This document shows positions 31,131 to 42,680 of a stretch of 64,000 bases of DNA, in pieces. The notes under the pieces were generated by a model. It saw only the letters and a list, made by a program, of their open reading frames with translations. It made no database searches and was not told where the DNA came from. The position numbers were made by a program, and so were the translations under genes. The stretch covers positions 48,749,032-48,813,031 of the forward strand of contig OZ035963.1 of assembly GCA_964034945.1 (NCBI GenBank), read 5' to 3'. Within the stretch, counting starts at the first letter, position 1. Each line of letters starts with the position of its first letter. This DNA is from Chrysopilus asiliformis. Taxonomy: Eukaryota > Arthropoda > Insecta > Diptera > Rhagionidae.

Positions 31131-31428
31131 CACGTTCACGCCCGCACTAGACTCTCTCATCGGACGGCGCGTACCACCGGTGGCCCGCATTTGATTGTGC
31201 TATTAGACGGTACGTAACACCAAATATTTAGATCTTTAACACTTTGACTGCCGAAAAAGAAGACCTGAGAGTCACGCTCTCGTTTCGACACAATTTTAAT
31301 ATTTGATTCTCTGACAAAAGAACCGTCACTCGATTACCCTGGATTAGCTCCCGTCCGATATAGCGAAAAGATTTAAGCGCCGCCGAAAATGGGCGAGGAG
31401 CATGAACTACAGCGTCGGCGTGAACGTG
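31131..31428. mobile_element. piggyBac-like MITE, 298 bp
   Basis: TTAA at 31127-31130 and 31429-31432 flanks CACGTTCACGCCCGC and the inverse of GCGTCGGCGTGAACGTG. A further TTAACACTTTGACTGCC lies inside at 31239, so a second TTAA element end is nested or chimeric. Confidence 0.8.
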
Positions 31429-31432
31429 TTAA

Positions 31433-32480
31433 TATCTTGTGGATGAGTTTTACAGAAATTTCTGTGCGCTTTTGGAAAGTTAACCTCAACTATAAGGGTT
31501 ATCTCCCATACATTTCTTTGAAAATATACATTTTTTCTAAAAATTCCTCGAAAACAAAGTTTGTTTTTTGGAAAAAGTGCATACTACCAAATTTAAAGAA
31601 CACAAAGTTTTCTGTATTTTTTGCGTCAACAGTTTTTACTTATCTCTAATGTTTCTTGAGATATTTGAAAATAGATTTTTTAAAGATTTTTTTGTTTGTT
31701 TTGAAACAACTTGAGAACGCGTGGAGTTAGCAACTTGAAATTTCGTGTGGAAAACCCTCACCCAAAATCGTAGCTTTTTGGAAAACTATACAATTTTTTA
31801 ATACAGTTCTTTTAAGAATATTCCCGAAAACTATGCGTTTTTTGAGAAAAAACGCGTTTTCTACGTATTTCCAACGGTTCTTGAGATATCAAAAAAATAT
31901 ATTTTTTAAATATTTTTGCCGAAACTCTAAATCATTCAGAGCAATGCCATGTGCTGTTCATATCAGATATTTTTACCCATTTTTTGTTCATTGTTTCAAA
32001 TTAAGTTTAATACAAACCGAAAAGTTAAGCTCTCCTCCGTAAAAGAAAATCCAGGCCATAATTTATTGTTAAAGATTTCAGTAGATTTTGTGATAAAAGC
32101 GAAAGGATTATGTTTTCTTGAATAAAACGATTCCTTTGTATTTGTTAGGATATCATCCGGATATACATTTCAAATGATTCAGTGGCGTGTTTGGTAATCG
32201 ATGTTTGGCTCATTCTCACCTTTACTCAAACTTTTTTACCTCAAGCTTTTTTTTAAACATTTTTTGCAAACTATTGCCAACTTAGGAGAAATCGACTTTT
32301 TTATTTATACACTTTCTATTAAGTTGGATTGTCGCGACCTACCTACCTGGCTGGCTACCTATGTGTCTATCTCTGGAATCTTTGGAACCTTATATCTCCG
32401 AAACTATGCAACCTAGGAAGATGAAATTTTGTCACCTTGCGTAGTTCCGGTGGCAGTTCAATATTTTTACTACTCCATCC
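31433..32480. other. No supported gene
   Basis: Contains degenerate TTTCTTGAGATAT / TTTTTGGAAAA text repeated about every 170 bp, and frames of 69-86 codons without motifs. Confidence 0.5.
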
Positions 32481-32483
32481 TTG

Positions 32484-32830
32484 TAAGGATAATGGAAGGT
32501 CCTGTAAGGATAACGCAAATATCCTTTTTCCCATTTTTTCCGGGAAAAAAAGGGAATCTGGGGGTTTTCGGGGTCGCTGATCACGAATTCGGTGTTAGAT
32601 TTTCAAAATTCAAAACGGAAGGTCCTGTAAGGATAACGCAAATATCCTTTTTCTCATTTTTTCCGGGAAAAAATGGCATCAGGGGGTTTTTGGGGTCGCT
32701 GAATCCGATTCTGACATTTGAAATTCTGTAAGGATAACGGAATGTCCTGCAAATATAACGTGAGTTTCCTTTTGCTCACATTTCCCGCGAAAGATCTTTT
32801 CTGGAGGTTTTTGGTAGGCTAATTCAAGAC
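32484..32830 (+). repeat. GGATAACG repeat units, three in tandem
   Basis: Three units of AAGGTCCTGTAAGGATAACG ... TTTTTGGGGTCGCTGA with a period of about 130 bp, then a diverged fourth. The same unit is inside Helitron-like and composite-family copies. Confidence 0.75.
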
Positions 32831-32846
32831 TAAAAAGTATAAAATA

Positions 32847-33173
32847 AAAAAAAAACACTTTAAAAAACAAGTTTTATAACCTTATACACTTTCAAAATGC
32901 ACTAAAAAGTAAAAAACAAGTTTAAAGTTTCACAAAAAAATGTTTTTATAAATTACGTGTTGTTGTGAAAATATAAAGTGTGTGACGTTGCATTTGCTCT
33001 TGAATCTGTAATAGCGGTTTCATACTGTGCAACGCAGCACACTTTATATTTTCACAACAACACGTAATTTATAAAAACATTTTTTTGTGAAACTTTAAAC
33101 TTGTTTTTTACTTTTTAGTGCATTTTGAAAGTGTATAAGGTTATAAAACTTGTTTTTTAAAGTGTTTTTTTTT
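32847..33173. repeat. Near-perfect 146-bp inverted repeat (palindrome)
   Basis: Left arm 32847-32992 and right arm 33028-33173 are inverse copies separated by 35 bp. I find no difference in the outer 136 bp or so, and only small differences at the loop side. The arms are AT-rich and non-coding. A transcript would form a very long hairpin. Confidence 0.92.
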
Positions 33174-33299
33174 GCATATTGTTAAAGTACAACATTTCGA
33201 CTTTTATTCTCAAAATGTTAAGTTGAACGGGTCAAAATTGTCGAAGTTATGCGACTTTAAACTCATGCGTGCAGCCGGTGTTAGTTAATCTGGACGAGA
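33174..33299 (+). repeat. Empty-site paralogue of the 13.17 kb insertion
   Basis: ACATTTCGACTTTTATTCTC followed by AAATGTTAAGTT matches both flanks of the mariner derivative at 13173-13720 joined through a single TA. The similarity continues through CATGCGTGCAGCCGG. It is a repeat copy without the insertion. Confidence 0.85.
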
Positions 33300-33640
33300 A
33301 ATTTTGTTTTTAAAAAACATGTGATTGTGCATCGTATCGAACAATTTATAAAGATAAAATGTCTTTAGAATATAATTTTACATAACTCATCTATACATTA
33401 AAATCCAATTGAACCACTTACTTCCCCCCCCCCCCCCCCTCACACATACAAATTGAATACTTTTTTTCGTAGTAAAAAATTTATAAAGGCAAAATCTGTT
33501 TAGAATATGATTTTACATATCCATACCACACATCAAAATCCAATCGGACCGCTCCCTTCCCCGTCTCCTATACAAATGGATTTTTGTAAATAAACATTTT
33601 GTCTGTCATCATATCAAGTATTTGACGGTTGGCACCTGGC
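33300..33640 (-). mobile_element. Repeat family B, copy with internal duplication
   Basis: Two tandem units of about 120 bp, each with AATTTATAAAG, TTTAGAATATRATTTTACAT and CAAAATCCAATYGRACC, are separated by a 16-base C tract (33424-33439). CTATACAAATGGATTTTTG and TATTTGACGGTTGGCACC follow. Related copies: 35545, 40365, 50800, 54040 and 63100. Confidence 0.65.
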
Positions 33641-33654
33641 AATTGTAGCTTTTC

Positions 33655-33865
33655 TTATGTTTTAAATCTGGTTTGGTTTTGATTCGGTTGGGCCATTTAA
33701 AAACAAAAATGGAAAATTTTCGTTCGGTTCCAAATTTTGTTTTTAAAAAACTATATTCAAAAAACTATATTCAGCAAGAGTGGTTCGGTTTATGGTTTGG
33801 TTTTGCTTCACTCAATCTTCAATGGTTTGGTGGTTTTTGATTCGGTTCAAAAAACCGGTTTGCAT
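33655..33865. repeat. Degenerate GGTTTGGTTTT-rich stretch
   Basis: Irregular recurrences of GGTTTGGTTTT, TTCGGTT and their complements form a low-complexity segment. Origin unknown. Confidence 0.5.
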
Positions 33866-35540
33866 TCCGCAGATATGCGCAGATACAGCTAAAATGGTTA
33901 TTTTCAACTACAAAAACTGTTAAAATCGACTATTTTTGTGATCGATTTCACTACTTAGTAGTAAATTTACTATTTTGTAATTAAATTGACTATTTTTGTA
34001 ATTGAAATAAATTATTTTAGTTGTCCCCATTTATAAAACAGTTTCATTTATTATTCTTTTTTCTTTGCGTGCAGGTAAGCGTACCCCTTAAAGGCCTTTT
34101 TTACGGAAAAACGTATGGAAGGTTAAAATTTCCCGAAACAATGAAAAAGGAATAAAAACCGAGATTTATACAAGGAGTAGAATATCCTTTTAGTAATTTG
34201 CTTTGATAAACAGGATATTCTTGACGGACGTTGCCACATTACAATGTCTGGACAATTAAATGAACTTAAAATGGCTAACAATCTTGTTTTTTATGTATAG
34301 GATGTGTGATCATTTAACATTAGCGCAAAACTCTGCCGTAATTGATAGAATTAAAGAAATTCGAGGACAAAATGATGCAGGATAGACAGGAAAAACGGCA
34401 AATGAAAGATTTATCGGTAAACTGGTGTTAGGTTTTTTGGTCCTTGAAGGATTTTTGGCTCATATATTAACTAAATATAAGATACCGGCTTCTTGTGAAA
34501 AAGGCTTTCTTGTGTTTATCGTAAGGATTGAAAGGACATAAGAAGTGGAAACTAAATCGGACGTGACATAAAGGAACAATTTCGCCGGAATAGAGATAAA
34601 TGGTTGCGTGCAAACCAAGCTGAATACAGAAAATGATGTGCACTTATACTTTTTTTTCTTACTTTATATACACATACCTACTTTATCTGGTTCATCTGGA
34701 TCCATCCATTAATACATTAAGGTGGATTCTATCGGGATTTTCGGGGCCTGAGAATTTCCAATTATCGCATAAAGTAGAAACGCAAAAGTGTCTTGATGGG
34801 TACACAGGTGGTAAACCATTATTTTTATTCCCCCTCCGCATTCGCAATTCTCTGAATGCCAGCAAATGGTGTGCAAAACCGACGGTGATGCTTATATATT
34901 AGTAGAATTTATTTCTCTACCGTACTCATATTTTCTGTTTTCGCTGATGTCACCTGGCCACCCAATATTTTTTTTTTGTGTCTTTGTTTGCCTTTAAGCT
35001 GGTATTTGTCTATCTATTTCGGCCTATTGTAAATGAAGCGTTATGGAATTCCGGGCCAATTTCCACATCCCAAAATTTACGGTAATATTTTTGTTGAGAA
35101 ATTGCCACAACTGAATTGTTGGCCCTTCAGCTATAAAAACAACATCTGGTCCTATATTTTACCTTCGTAACGGGGTCATAAATTTGTCACCTGAAAGATT
35201 AAATGCCGAAAAGGAACCCACCTCAATTTCGATTAGTACCGTCACCATTTTTTCTATACACAGTCATCTAGTTAAGTATTTTCATTTAACTAATTTGCAT
35301 AGTTGGGGTATTCATGACGTTTTCGTTATTTAGAAAACATTTGCAAAAAGAAAATAAAATATTAAATTTATAACAAACCCCCTCCCCCGCACCGCACCAC
35401 GTTTTTTGGGGATTTATTTTTTTGTGTTGAATTTAGTAGGCGCGTGACCCCCTTTCTACCTATTTTTTCCAAAAAATTATGAAACGATTCCTGTGTCATG
35501 TCGCGCCTGTCAGTTATTTTAATACTCCATATGGATATAT
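33866..35540. other. AT-rich, apparently unique DNA
   Basis: An 89-codon frame at 34633-34902 lacks a recognised motif. No repeat or terminal structure was found. Confidence 0.5.
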
Positions 35541-35910
35541 CATTAAGAAGTATATTAGATTTAGTATACCGTCCACAAAAATGAACTACACCAGGGTGTT
35601 AGGGATGACAAAAGATTTTGATTTCCGCATGTTCCCTGGTCTGTCTGTCCGTCTGTATGTCCGTGAACAACATAATCTTGGATTGAGCCAGAGACTTGAA
35701 ATTTTCTATAGTTAAGTTCCTCATAAATGGCCAGGTTAAGTTCTTGAACGGAGAAAACCGGAGTATTGCCCTCCCCCCCTCATACAAATGAAACAGTTTC
35801 TTGCAATTTTCTCGAAAACAGTGAATCATATTGAAATATTTAACAAGGTAAATGTGTTTAGAATACGATTTTACATAACTCATCCATACATCATGGAATA
35901 CTTTTTTCCT

Positions 35911-36152
35911 GGGGCCTAATTCTAGAACTCGTACCGAGTCAAATCTCTACCGAGTGGTACAAAAAGCGATTCTTGACTCGGAAACGAGCGATTTTTTGCG
36001 AGTAAATACTCGGTGACGTTAGCCTGCCGAGTGAGGTCAATATGAATCTGAAACTATCTTTTGAGAGAGATCGCTCGTTTCCGAGTTCAAGAATCGCTTT
36101 TTGTACCACGCGGTAGAGATTTGACTCGGTACGAGTTCTAGAATACGGGCCC
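35911..36152. mobile_element. 242-bp foldback MITE
   Basis: Ends GGGCCTAATTCTAGAACTCG and the inverse of CGAGTTCTAGAATACGGGCC continue as arms of about 80 bp, including GGTACAAAAAGCGATTCTTG. It splits a family B copy just after a CTTTTTTCC. Confidence 0.85.
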
Positions 36153-36299
36153 TGTTTTCTCGAAAACTGGGCATCGTATAGAAAAAATTATAAATATAAA
36201 ATGTGTGTAAACTATGACTTTGCATAACATAACCGTTCCATACATCAAAATCCAATCAAACCACTCTTTTCCCCCTTTCCTATACAAATGGATTTTTGG

Positions 36300-36561
36300 A
36301 GAAATCTAACATCGGATTCGCGATCAGCAACCCCGGACACACCCTTATGCCGATTTTTCCCGGGAAAAACGATATTTGCGTTATCCTTACAGGACCTTCT
36401 GTTTGGAATTTAGAAAATCTTAGATAGCTAAAAACCTGCTCCTGGCAACGCAGATCATTTTGCGTAAAAATCAGTCCAGTTGTTTTTGAGTTTTGTAATC
36501 TCAAACAGACAGACAGAAAGACAGACAGACAGACAGACAAACATCCATTTTTATATATAGA
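36300..36561 (-). mobile_element. Helitron-like element, 5' part
   Basis: On the minus strand: TCTATATATAAAAATGGATG (5' end at 36561), (GTCT)n, GAGATTACAAAACTCAAAAAC-type text, one GGATAACG unit and ATGCCGATTTTT-like words; then it stops in family B sequence without the 3' hairpin. Confidence 0.7.
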
Positions 36562-36689
36562 TTTGACGATTGGTCCCTGGCAATTGTAGCTTCTCTGGTT
36601 AATTTTTTGGTTAATTTTTTTTTTAAATTTTAAGCAAAAAATCGTAGTGACTTTAGAGATAAATATTAAAATTAATTTTATGGAAATGT

Positions 36690-36800
36690 GAAGAGTTTTT
36701 TGTTAAAAAAGTCTCTGGCAATGAATAAAAAAGTTACTATATTTTTTTATTCATTGCCAGAGACTTTTCCACACAATTTTTTTTTTCATGTTTCCACAAA
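36690..36800. repeat. Foldback with 26-bp arms
   Basis: AAAAAGTCTCTGGCAATGAA (from 36706) and its inverse (to 36768) flank an 11-bp AT loop. Flanking GGAAATGTG / CATGTTTCC words suggest a longer decayed element. Confidence 0.7.
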
Positions 36801-37844
36801 ATAAATTTTCAAATTTCGATTGAAATTTTATGGATACGATTTTCTATGCAATTTATTTTAAATTGAGTATCAAGTCGACACTGAAATATTCGAAAGTACC
36901 GGAGAAATTTACATCCATAATCCCTTATATACGTTTTACTTACTTTTACCTGTAAATTCCGGCACGAGTATCTGTCGGAAAATCCTATTTGTTGTACATT
37001 CAACACCAGAAATTGCATCCTTTAAAAGATGTCAATGAGATTGAATTGAAAATGCGATTCTGCATTACAGCTGCTAGTTTTTGTTATGTAAAAGGATTCA
37101 CTTGTCTTCTGTGTGTTGTCTAGGTTATGAAACATTTAATTTTAAGATTTATTTCACACAATCTAAAGCAGTTTACTGTCCTTCTTACGTCCTTATTGTC
37201 AGTTATTTGAACGACTTTGTAAAATGAGAAATGGGAAAAGTTGATTCTCTAAAAGTACTTTAAAGAGAGAAACTTTTCAAGGAGACTATATTCTCAGATT
37301 CTGATATTTGGATTTTGACTCTAAACTACTATTTTCTATTATTGTAACTGTTGCCAATACTTTTGAAGTTGACATGTGTATTACAGGTGAAATTTTCAGA
37401 TACAACTTTTTAATAGTTCAGTTTTATTATTGTGATGTGAACGAACATATAGAAAACTTTCTGCAACAATTGAAATTATGATTAAACTTTAGATAGAAGT
37501 TCATTATTGTTTCACCAAGGAAACAAGATGTTATACAATCGAGATTCTTCTTACAAATGGGTGAAAGAATTTCTCAAAGGCATTTTAAACTTTCAACAAA
37601 ATTCTCTCTCGAAATAAAGTTTTGTTTCCCGTTGCGTTTACAGAAAATATGTACCTGCAAGGGGATCTTCATAACAAAATTTACGGTAAATTCAACAAAG
37701 TTATATAATAATCACTTTTTATAGATTTCCTAAGGCATATATTTTGTGTTTCGTTGTTTTATACCACTTTTAATTTAAACGAATGGCAATATGACTAAAA
37801 TCTCGAAATTAAATCTTTATACTCTACTAAAAACCATAAATAAC
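36801..37844. other. AT-rich, apparently unique DNA
   Basis: No gene or repeat structure is supported. Confidence 0.5.
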
Positions 37845-38025
37845 TTAAAAACTTTTGGGAAAAAACGTTATCCTTACAGGACCTTCCGTTTCGGATTTTG
37901 AAAATCTAACATAGCTAAAAACCTGCTCCGCGTGAAAATCGGTCCAGTAGTTTTTGAGTTTTGTAATCTCAAACAGACCAGCAGACCAACAGACCAGCAG
38001 ACCAACAAACAAACATCCATATATA
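37845..38025 (-). mobile_element. Helitron-like fragment joined to the next Helitron
   Basis: Minus-strand CATATATGGATGTTTG, a degenerate (GTCT/GTTG)n, AAACTACTGGACCGATTTTC and one GGATAACG unit. It abuts the 3' terminus of the copy at 38026-40287. Confidence 0.6.
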
Positions 38026-40232
38026 CCAGCTTGCATACCCGTCGTTGCCGGGTTAAGTTTTTTCAATTTTTTTTTATGGTCTATGTTGGAGCTAAACTTC
38101 AGGAGATCGGCTCGGTAGTTTGTTAGGGCTTTCTTAACCGGACACCGGAAATTATGATCGAGGAAAAAGAAGACTCCTCGTACTTAATCTGAAGGAAACG
38201 AAAGAACTGCACACGATATAAAGGAGCTAGTCAGCGGTGGGGAGTGGGATCTTGTTCCTTCGTTTTCTCTCTCGGCCCTAAGCAAAATGTTCGTGTGCGG
38301 GGATGTGAAGAGTCACTAAATACTATATCACTCAAAAGTTAAGCTGATTTACGCGGAAGCCAGGTCACCGGCTAATAAGACACAAGATGTTGGTGTGTCC
38401 TTGCCCTCCCAACCTATAAATTTTGTAATACCGAAAATTAATCACAAAATTCCCGATAGTTTTTTCTGGGGTGGCGCGGAGTTGTCTAGCCTATTTTAGT
38501 TAAATGCCATTATTTAATTCTCAAACATGGATTTATTTAAAGAAAACGGAAATCCTTAGTACTAGGAATAGAAAAATTTGTCATAATAGGATTTGTAGCA
38601 AAATTAAGATAATTCATGACAATTCAAATAAATTTAAGATTAATATCATATTATTACTATTTCCTTTAGGAATAGAATATACTAGTTATATAAATTCAAG
38701 ATCAGAATATAATCGCTAAGATAGTTATAGTTTCAACACTTAACCGAAAAAAAATATATAAAAAAAATTCAAAATTGATTCGAAAATACCTGGGAAACAG
38801 TTGAGGCGTTCCGCGACAGATCTGGCGCTTCGGCTTCCGCTGCAGTTGCCTGTAAATTTGCTGCACAAACCACAAAATAAAATATTTTAAAACTTATTTT
38901 AGCGACTATTTTCACAAATTCTGGCAGTGAACTTAAATCGCGATCAATTAACACAATCTAACACTAATATATAGAATTTAAAACGGCTGCATGAGGATAA
39001 ACATCTTAGAGACGTCTTAGTTGGAGCTCCTAGTTTTTCAGTGGGCTTTCGGCCCCAATCACAACGAGGTCGCACCGCGAATCTTCTCAAATTTCGACGC
39101 TGATTCAGAAGCCACGTGGTCGTGGTTTCCCTTTGGTGGGAAAAGTATGATGCGGAAGCTTAACGTCAGCTCTCAGTTTTCCTTGGTTGGAAAGGTATTA
39201 TGATGATGCTTAACGTCAGCTTTCGGTTTTCCTTGGGAAAACGCGATATTCACAAAAAAAACTTCCCTCCCTAAAAGTAAGGAGCAAGTCTTAGTTTCCA
39301 CAAAAAAAAAGAAATCCGGCGGTCGGTAAAAAACAAAAGAAAATTACCTTCAGAAAAGGGAGGGGTCAAGCTTCTGAAGACTGCTCGCAATTCCAAGATT
39401 GAAGAACAATGTGTCTTCGTTTCTTTGGGTCCGCTTTTCCAAAATGGAAATTCTTTTCAATTATAATTCTCTCTCTACGCGTTTAGGCTTTTTTAAAAAA
39501 AACGATTAAGCCGATGTTTTAAATACGAACTTCGATTTTTAAGCTTGGTTCGCTTTCCTTAAATTTTCCTTTTTTTTTTGTTTATCAAATTGATAAAATA
39601 TTTGCTCAATCGCTTTACGAAGGACTTGTTGAGAGCGGATCCAAAGGCAGAAAGAACGTTTGTTCGGTCAAAACGTTGGGCAAAAACTTGATTTTCGATT
39701 TTTTTTAGAACCGGTCATACCGTTTAGCTATTGAAATTCCTTCACAATTTGGAATTTAGAATGCTATTCTAGGGATCAGAGTAAATTCTAAAGATGGGAT
39801 AGGGGAGATGACCTATAAAGATCCGTGCGAAAAATAATTTTGAAATTTACAGTCAGCTCCAAAATTATCGGCCGCAACAAGTTTCCCCGCGAAACGGTAA
39901 CATAGAGGAAGAGCTAAGTTTCGAGATCACTTTACCCCCCCCCCCCCCCTTACCCCCCTTACCCCCCCACCTCTCGAGCTACTTTTTAATAGGTCTATGT
40001 TGGGGCTGAACCCCCGACGAACATGTATGCCAAATTTCAGGCCAATTGGTTCAGTAGTTTCCCCACGAAAGAGTAACATGGAGGAAAAACTAAGTTTCGA
40101 AATCACTTTGCCCCTCCCCTTACTCCCCCCTCGCGCTACTTTTCCGTATGCCTATGTTGGAACCAGAACTGCCACAGACAATCATGGCAAATTTCAAGTC
40201 AATCGGTTCAGCCGTTTTTGCGTGAAAGAGGA

Positions 40233-40263
<31 letters not shown>

Positions 40264-40287
40264 CCAACTCATTTTTATATACCTATG
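38026..40287 (-). mobile_element. Helitron-like element containing an LTR
   Basis: On the minus strand: TATATAAAAATGAGTTGG, (GTCT)6, CAAAAACGGCTGAACCGATT, three CCTATGTTGGRRC/AAAGTGATTTCG units, and at the end ACCCGGCAACGACGGGT followed by ATGCAAGCTGG|T. Without the LTR it is about 500 bp, like the copy at 25485. A 15-base C tract lies at 39935-39949. Confidence 0.75.
38121..39879. mobile_element. Probable solo LTR, 1759 bp
   Basis: Starts TGTTAGGGCTTTCTTAACC, ends GGCCGCAACA, so it has TGTT...AACA inverted ends, with AGTT on both sides (38117-38120 and 39880-39883). Removing it restores the TCGGTAGTTTCCCCGCGAAA text of the surrounding Helitron, matching another unit at 40045-40065. A 4-bp TSD and TG...CA ends fit a Ty3/Gypsy-type LTR left by recombination. 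No gag/pol and no second copy are present. Tandem TTAACGTCAGCT words occur at about 39160 and 39210. Confidence 0.75.
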
Positions 40288-40364
40288 TATTAGTATGAAG
40301 TATGATATGATGATATGATACATAGATATAAGAATTATATAGGAGTGATTAGATATAGTATAAC

Positions 40365-40480
40365 GTTTGTACCGCATCGAATTAATTATCGGGTTTTATG
40401 GATGACGAAAGATTTTGATTTTCGCATGTTCGTCCACGTGTCTGTCCATCTGTCTGTCTGTCCGTCTGTCTGTCTGTCCA

Positions 40481-40518
<38 letters not shown>

Positions 40519-40760
40519 CGTCTATCCGTCTATCCGTCGGTCTGTCTGTCTGTCTGTCTGTCTGTCTTTCTGTCTGTCCGTCCGCATTTCTGTCTGTCCG
40601 TTCGTAAACACCATAAATTTCGAAAGGATTGAGCTAGAAAGTTGAATTTTTTTACAGTTGCGTTTCTCGTAAATGACTAAGTTCTTGAATGGGAAAAATT
40701 TGACCATTCCTTCCCACCTCCCCTATACAAACGAAACAGTTTTGTTGCACGCATATAGAC
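40365..40760 (+). mobile_element. Repeat family B, copy with long (GTCT/GTCC) run
   Basis: GGATGACGAAAGATTTTGAT, then (GTCTGTCC)n at about 40440-40606, TTGAGCTAGAAAGTTGAA, and CCCTATACAAACGAAACAG. The CLSVCLSV frames across it are microsatellite translations. Confidence 0.7.
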
Positions 40761-41774
40761 CCATGTGTGCAACATTTCAAGTCAATTGGATACCTGAAAA
40801 TGAAGGCTAGAAAATTTTAAACATACCTACCCCTTAGGAAGTCTATAATTGTTCCAGAATAAAATTTGTCCATAGACCTAGTTTTTGTTCAAACAGTCGA
40901 AAAACACATTTTATCACCTTAATAAAAGTTTTATGATGTTTTTGTTATGTTTCTGATCTTTATTTGTTGTTTGGTTTCAATCGCACCAAACGGTGTATTT
41001 TGTGTACTGCTGTCATACCATATGCGGCCATTTTGTTTGTTAACAAACCCGTTAGGCGAAAAAAAGCCTCATCGAAGACAATTTTGCGATAAAACGTCGT
41101 CGAATAAGTTGTGCGAATAGATGACTGATTTTTAAAGTGAATTTTGATAATTTAGTAGCGTTGTTCAAGCATGATGATTTGCTAGAGTATACTTATGATA
41201 GATGCCAAAGAGTGAGTGTTTGACAGCTAACTTTTCGTAAGTTCTATCTAAGCAAAAAAAAAACTCCCTTTTATTGATTTAATAATTTTTTATATAAAAA
41301 AATTATAAAAACGTTTTATCGTTCTGAGAAATCGGAGAAAATTTCTTGAAATATTTCGCAATAAATTTATGAATTTTATCGTAAATATTTGGTTGAGTGA
41401 TTCGCTAATAAAAGAGATTTCGAGTAACGTGCTGCAAATTCTTCGACATTTCTTGTTATTTAATTCGAATTCTAGAAAATTCTAAATTTAGAGAAATATT
41501 AGATTTTTTTTAGGTGAGTGCGGGCCAAACGGGTACCTGAAGAAAAATCTCTAAAATACATAATAAGAAATACAGCATAGATAAAACCTCCAGAATATAT
41601 TTTTTGATAAAACATCCTTGATGATAAAAAATAACAAAAATATTACTATTCTGGCCACAATAATGGTTCTATTTACAAAGTATGTACGAGCACTTTGTGT
41701 AGATATTTTTAATTTTAACAACATGTTTTTAATTAGAAAAGGGTTTTGGAGAAATACGATTACTTTTGATTTTT
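40761..41774. other. AT-rich DNA, no supported gene
   Basis: No frame, transposon end or tandem repeat is supported. Confidence 0.5.
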
Positions 41775-42680
41775 TAAAAGCTTTTATTTAGCTTGCTTTC
41801 GTACCTGTTTGTTTGTTTCTTGCAATCTAATTTTGTCCTATTTTTTATTCATCCAATTTACTTGAAATTTTGCATACTCACGGAAGTCCGATAACATTAA
41901 AATATTTTCTCTACTTCGTCCTTGTACGGATAGAGGAAGGTCATGTAAGGATAACGTGATTTTCTTTTTTCTCAAATTTTCCGGAAAAAAATCTCATCTG
42001 GATATATTTGGGGTCGCTTAAGAAGTCAGTAAGGATAACGGAAAGTCCTGTAAGGACAACGTGATTATCATTTTTTTTTTAAATTTCCGAAAAATATCTT
42101 CTGGGAGTTCTTGAGGTCGCTGAATCCGATTCTGGAGTCAAAAAGTCCGTAAAAATATCATAAAGGCATCGAGTATATATTTTCGAAAATTAAGAGTACA
42201 CCCATACCTCGATATACAGCCTCTCGTTTTACGGCCTACCGTTTTTTGAATTGCGTCTCAGTTTTGAAATACGTTGCACATTGATTCCATAAACGGTCAA
42301 AAATCGGACAATATTACATTGAAATGCACTGCGATCAATAAATGCAATACTTTCCTAAAACAATGTTCCGGTGTTTCGATATACGGCCTAAATTTTTGGA
42401 ACCAATCTCGGCCGTATATCGAGGTATGGGTGTATAAACAAGTGTTGCGAAAGACAGATGCCAGTTTTGATTTTTAGTCATACTAATCAAATACAAAATG
42501 ACTAAAAAAGATTAAAAAAAATTAAAACAAAGCTTTTTTTTTAAGAAAAAATAGACTAAAACGGAAAAAATGACTTTTTGGATGCTGTGTAAAAGATAAA
42601 AGCATAAAAAATAAAATAAAATAAATATTTATCTCGCTTTTATTTCTTATACACAGTAGCAGAAAATTATTTTTTTCATT
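41775..42680 (+). mobile_element. Composite repeat family, copy interrupted by a MITE
   Basis: TTTATTTAGCTTGCTTTCG, TCATCCAATTTACTTGAAAT, two GGATAACG units, then TATAAACAAGTGTTGCGAAA, CAGATGCCAGTTTTGATT, and the TGTGTA...ATACACAG palindrome. The element at 42199-42432 splits it where the 7985-8540 copy is continuous. Confidence 0.7.
42199..42432. mobile_element. 234-bp TA-flanked MITE, CACCCATACCTCGATATA ends
   Basis: TA (42197-42198, 42433-42434) flanks 23-bp inverted ends with one mismatch. GATATACGGCC and CGTTTTACGGCC words are repeated inside. TA TSD and the style of the ends suggest pogo/Tigger mobilisation; this is inference. The uninterrupted sister copy at about 8257 confirms the site. 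Confidence 0.88.

Larger units (their letters stand above)
35545..36610 (+). mobile_element. Repeat family B, doubly interrupted copy
   Basis: Blocks: TTAGATTTAGTATACCGTCC, AAAATGAACTACACCAGGGT, (GTCT/GTCC) at about 35638-35663, TTGAGCCAGAGACTTGAAAT, two TTTCTCGAAAAC units, TACAAATGGATTTTTGG and TTGACGATTGGTCCCTGGCA. A MITE (35911-36152) and a Helitron-like fragment (36300-36561) sit inside. Confidence 0.7.

Noticed and set aside
31131..31428. Telomere- or centromere-type satellite
   Set aside because: Repeats are dispersed and flanked by TTAA; no TTAGG-type arrays or long monomer arrays were found anywhere in the window.
38504..38954. Open frames inside the LTR-like element as gag or pol
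   Set aside because: Only 61-71 codons, with no zinc knuckle, protease or reverse-transcriptase motif.
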